From: DUZB01 sp964407525
Lineage (GTDB): Bacteria; Desulfobacterota; DSM-4660; Desulfatiglandales; Desulfatiglandaceae
DNA: 17,102 bases
Assembly (NCBI GenBank): GCA_964407525.1
Contig: CAYOWC010000082.1
Location: forward strand, 1-17,102
Direction: 5' to 3'
Shown here: in pieces, positions 14,823-17,102 of the stretch
Numbering within the stretch: position 1 is the stretch's first letter
Layout of the letters: each line of letters begins with the position of its first letter
Program-made: the position numbers and the translations under genes
Notes under the pieces: generated by a model
Told to the model about the DNA's origin: nothing
Database searches by the model: none
What the model saw: only the letters and a program-made list of their open reading frames with translations

Positions 14823-15269
14823 TCAGGTCCGATTCAGTATTTTCGCTACCACTTTTTTGAGTCGCTCGACGCTGTTTCCCCGTTTTTCCACAAAGACCGC
14901 AGGTATTATGGCTTCCGGAAAATTAGCACGATCCGTCTGGAAAGAATGAAGCACCACGGGGAGTTGAGGGATACGGTCATTGATCTTCTCAAATATGGCC
15001 ACTTCCCCGGCATCCGGTAAATCCAGGTCAAAGATAAGGAGATCAAGAGGTGTATGGCTAAAGACCCGCTTCAGTACTTCCCGGCAATCCTTTGCCTGAA
15101 GGACCCTGTAGCCTTCGGCCGTCATCTCTCTCTTCAAGAGTTCTCTCACATTGGGATTACGGTCCGCTACCAGTATCGTGAACGTGTGTTTATTTTCCAA
15201 AGGATTTCCCCTGTCATTTTGGATTTCAGGGTTTAATGAAGACGATTGAGATTTGAAGGATCGTTTCAA
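14823..15269 (-). CDS. Divergent receiver-domain protein
   Basis: A protein of up to 148 residues; from about residue 30 on it is a receiver fold (TILVADRNPNVRELLKREM, then LDLLIFDLDLPDAGEV, then VFVEKRGN). The phospho-acceptor Asp81 and Lys129 are retained, but the acidic pair is reduced to one Asp (Ala35-Asp36). The Thr/Ser switch region reads LHSF, and the MPGMDG turn is lost (LPDAGE). Phosphorylation may thus be weak or absent. No ATG is available. The longest frame begins at TTG 15269, while TTG 15200 (residue 24) has GGGGA upstream and starts close to the domain, so it may be the true start. It follows regulator 4 by 13 nt. No output domain. Confidence 0.72.
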   Translation of the reverse strand: MKRSFKSQSSSLNPEIQNDRGNPLENKHTFTILVADRNPNVRELLKREMTAEGYRVLQAKDCREVLKRVFSHTPLDLLIFDLDLPDAGEVAIFEKINDRIPQLPVVLHSFQTDRANFPEAIIPAVFVEKRGNSVERLKKVVAKILNRT

Positions 15270-15282
15270 TTTTGCCCATGTC

Positions 15283-15726
15283 CTAAAAAGTACCGCCGCT
15301 TTTTCTCATAAGAAGTTTTGCTTCAGCCAGTCTGATGCGCTCTTCCTGCGCGTCCTTTCTCTTCCTGGCGCCCTGTAACTTGGTGGTCAGATCATCGAAA
15401 TCCGCCGGCTTCATGAGATAATCGAAGGCGCCCAATCTCATGCCCTCGACAGCGGTTTCGGTGCTGCCGTGTCCTGTCAGCATGATGACCTCGACCAATG
15501 GGAACCGCTTTCTGATCTCCTGCAATGTTTCCATGCCGTCCATGCCGGGCATCTTGATATCCAAAACCACCACATCGATACTGCTTTTTTCTAAAATATC
15601 GAGGCATTCTTTTCCACTATACGCGGCGGAAACCTTTTCTCCGGCCTCCTGCAATCTTAAAGAAAGCATCTCCACAAAGTCTTTTTCGTCATCCACCAGG
15701 AGCACTTTTGTCGGTATTCTGACCAT
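15283..15726 (-). CDS. Single-domain response regulator 4
   Basis: A 147-residue receiver protein with all canonical residues: Asp12/Asp13, phospho-acceptor Asp56 (VVVLDIKMPGMDG), Thr84 (MLTGHGS) and Lys106 (DYLMKP). The C-terminal tail (RKRKDAQEERIRLAEAKLL) is basic and helical, very similar to the tail of the regulator at 6936. A good ribosome site (AAGGAGG on the minus strand, about 15735-15741) precedes the ATG. It lies 59 nt after the receiver-kinase hybrid and 13 nt before the divergent receiver gene, in the minus-strand operon with permease 3. Likely phospho-acceptor of the hybrid kinase next to it; no DNA-binding domain. Confidence 0.92.
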   Translation of the reverse strand: MVRIPTKVLLVDDEKDFVEMLSLRLQEAGEKVSAAYSGKECLDILEKSSIDVVVLDIKMPGMDGMETLQEIRKRFPLVEVIMLTGHGSTETAVEGMRLGAFDYLMKPADFDDLTTKLQGARKRKDAQEERIRLAEAKLLMRKSGGTF

Positions 15727-15785
15727 GGTATATTTTCCCTCCTTATAGCATTAAACGGTGTTTCACCGGAGCGTCTGAATTTGAA

Positions 15786-16937
15786 TCATTTTGTCCCCAA
15801 ATCACCTTCCGTATGGGGAAATGTGGGAAGTTTTATACAAAAACGGGTTCCCCGGCCCAGTTGGCTCTCAACGTCCATTTCTCCACCCAGTTTGTCGATG
15901 ATACTGCGGGTTACAAAGAGCCCAAGGCCCGTCCCTTCACCTGGGGGTTTTGTACTGAAAAACGGCTCGAAAATTTTCTTCAGGTGTTCCCGGGGAATAC
16001 CCTGGCCGGTATCCTCTATGGTGAGCGCCACCTGCTGATCAACGGATTCAAATGTCGCTGTGATTCTGCCTCCGGGCTCGGTCGCATGAACCGCATTGGT
16101 TAAAATGTTGATCAATACCTGTCTCAATTTATAAGGATCTGTCCATAAAGTGCCAATGCTCGGACCGATCTCCTGAACAATTTCAACCCCTTTATTGACG
16201 GCCTCTTTTTGGACTAAAACCACTGTTTCTTCAAGCAATTTCTTTAAATCCACCTCGGAAAAGGTGGAATCCATTTGTTTAACGGATCCCAGAAGCTGAT
16301 GGGTAATCCGCCTGGCTCTTTCCACCCCCTTTTCTATTTTGCCCAGGGCCATTTCAAAATCGGCCTTCCTCGGCATGTGGGCGAGTTCATCTTTGGTTAG
16401 AATAGACGTCAGCCAGCCCGCGGATTCCCTGATAATGGCCAGGGGATTATTGATTTCATGGGCCACCCCGGCAGCCAGGGTACCCAAAGCGGCCAATCTT
16501 TCGGTGGCGATCATCTGCTGCTCCATTTTGACCCTGAAATCTTCCTCTTTTTGTTTTTCCTCTCGCCTGACGCGTTTTTCATGGGCCTGTCTGACTTTAC
16601 GTAACAGATGCTCCAACTCGATGGGTTTGCTGAGATAATCAAATGCCCCCGTCTTAATGCCGTCCACGCCGTCCTGGGTCGTCGCATGGCCTGTCAGCAT
16701 GATGACCTCGATCTCGGGATGGTCCTTTTTGATATGATGAAGGGTCTCAATACCATCCATACCCGGCATTCTTACATCCAGGACCACCACATCCACGGGA
16801 TCATTTTTGAGGATATCCAAACATTCTTCCCCGCTTGCCGCCTGTATGGCGTTGATGCCCCGCTTCATCAGGCGTTTGGCAACGGTCCGACGGAAATCGT
16901 TTTCATCGTCTACGAGAAGAAGGCGTATCTTTTCCAT
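15786..16937 (-). CDS. Soluble hybrid: receiver plus histidine kinase
   Basis: A 383-residue cytoplasmic protein with the receiver in front: REC 1-118 (Asp10/Asp11, Asp54 in VVVLDVRMPGMDG, Thr82, Lys104), a charged helical linker (about 119-145, KRVRREEKQKEEDF), HisKA with His160 in AAGVAHEINNPL, and HATPase with N-box Asn281, G1 DTGQGI (309-314) and G2 GEGTGLGL (333-340). There is no transmembrane or recognisable sensory domain. Its input must be phosphorylation of its own receiver, by another kinase, or a protein contact. The ATG lies 3 nt after the stop of permease 3, so synthesis is coupled to that transporter, just as kinase 1 follows permease 1 by 2 nt. A small inverted repeat at 15756-15768 follows the gene. 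Confidence 0.93.
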   Translation of the reverse strand: MEKIRLLLVDDENDFRRTVAKRLMKRGINAIQAASGEECLDILKNDPVDVVVLDVRMPGMDGIETLHHIKKDHPEIEVIMLTGHATTQDGVDGIKTGAFDYLSKPIELEHLLRKVRQAHEKRVRREEKQKEEDFRVKMEQQMIATERLAALGTLAAGVAHEINNPLAIIRESAGWLTSILTKDELAHMPRKADFEMALGKIEKGVERARRITHQLLGSVKQMDSTFSEVDLKKLLEETVVLVQKEAVNKGVEIVQEIGPSIGTLWTDPYKLRQVLINILTNAVHATEPGGRITATFESVDQQVALTIEDTGQGIPREHLKKIFEPFFSTKPPGEGTGLGLFVTRSIIDKLGGEMDVESQLGRGTRFCIKLPTFPHTEGDLGTK

Positions 16938-16940
16938 ATA

Positions 16941-17102
16941 TTACACCAACCCTAAAATTTTCCACCATACGATCGCCACCAGAACCAGAATCCCCAAAAG
17001 TATGGGCGTGGCCACAAGGCCCACTTTCGTAAGATCGCTTGACTTGAAATACCGGTAACTATAAGCGATGGCATTGGGCGGGCAACCGATGACCAGAAGC
17101 AT
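16941..17102 (-). CDS. SLC13/DASS-family permease 3, C-terminal end only
   Basis: The last 53 codons of a permease that continues past the right edge. It reads LLVIGCPPNAIAYSYRYF, then a polar turn with LTKVGLVATP, then a final membrane segment ILLGILVLVAIVWWKILGLV and TAA. The CPPNAIAY signature aligns with GTPPNAIVY and GTPNNAIAF of the two other permeases, with Cys in place of Thr. It ends 3 nt before the receiver-kinase hybrid. It was too short for a default ORF listing but is clearly real, and it shows that the minus-strand operon is a third transporter and two-component module. Confidence 0.85.
   Translation of the reverse strand: MLLVIGCPPNAIAYSYRYFKSSDLTKVGLVATPILLGILVLVAIVWWKILGLV

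Noticed and set aside
15756..15768. CGGTG-TTT-CACCG hairpin between the hybrid kinase and regulator 4
   Set aside because: The stem is only 5 bp and no real T-run follows on the minus strand. It lies within an operon, so it is noted with the gene but not called a terminator.
16141..16165. Minus-strand TGGCAC inside the receiver-kinase hybrid
   Set aside because: There is no TTGC at the required spacing, and it is coding sequence.
1..17102. Search for CRISPR arrays, tRNA, rRNA, insertion sequences, prophage genes
   Set aside because: No regularly spaced repeats, cloverleaf, transposase or integrase motifs were found by eye on either strand.

Overview
The window looks like a chromosomal segment of a Gram-negative, strictly respiratory or syntrophic Desulfobacterota (former Deltaproteobacteria), most likely Desulfobacterales. 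This is inferred from gene style only: dCache-type histidine kinases with an HEINNPL H-box, many stand-alone receiver proteins, an NtrC-type sigma-54 activator, two near-perfect -24/-12 promoters, SLC13-type permeases and an outer-membrane porin. No rRNA, tRNA, CRISPR array or insertion sequence was seen.

Layout. (1) 1-549: the tail of a VapB antitoxin and a complete VapC toxin, closed by a hairpin. (2) 550-1003: an AT-rich regulatory region with a perfect 17-bp palindrome (741-757) and a sigma-54 promoter (863-877). (3) 1004-4824: plus-strand operon A, an SLC13-family permease, a membrane sensor kinase and a single-domain response regulator. (4) 4825-5150: a dispersed-type inverted repeat, a degenerate copy of the palindrome (4982-4998) and a second sigma-54 promoter (5096-5110). 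(5) 5151-11771: plus-strand operon B, a paralogous sensor kinase, a single-domain regulator, a receiver-CBS protein, a second SLC13 permease and a coiled-coil porin. (6) 17102-11898, minus strand: the end of a third SLC13 permease, a soluble receiver-kinase hybrid, two small receiver proteins, then a membrane kinase and an NtrC-type sigma-54 activator. Two runs of exactly 100 N (10322-10421 and 13576-13675) are scaffold gaps. They remove the porin signal peptide and the middle of the catalytic domain of the third membrane kinase.

How it may work together (inference). Three transporter and two-component modules are packed side by side, with seven receiver domains and four kinases. Only one gene product has a DNA-binding output, the NtrC-type activator. 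Its natural targets would be the two sigma-54 promoters that drive operons A and B, each with a related palindrome about 130-140 bp upstream of the predicted start site. The permeases belong to the divalent anion:Na+ symporter superfamily, but the SNT substrate/Na+ motifs are replaced at both expected positions. The substrate (sulfate, C4-dicarboxylate or something else) therefore cannot be read from sequence. The dCache kinases would sense a periplasmic ligand, and the porin would supply the outer-membrane route.
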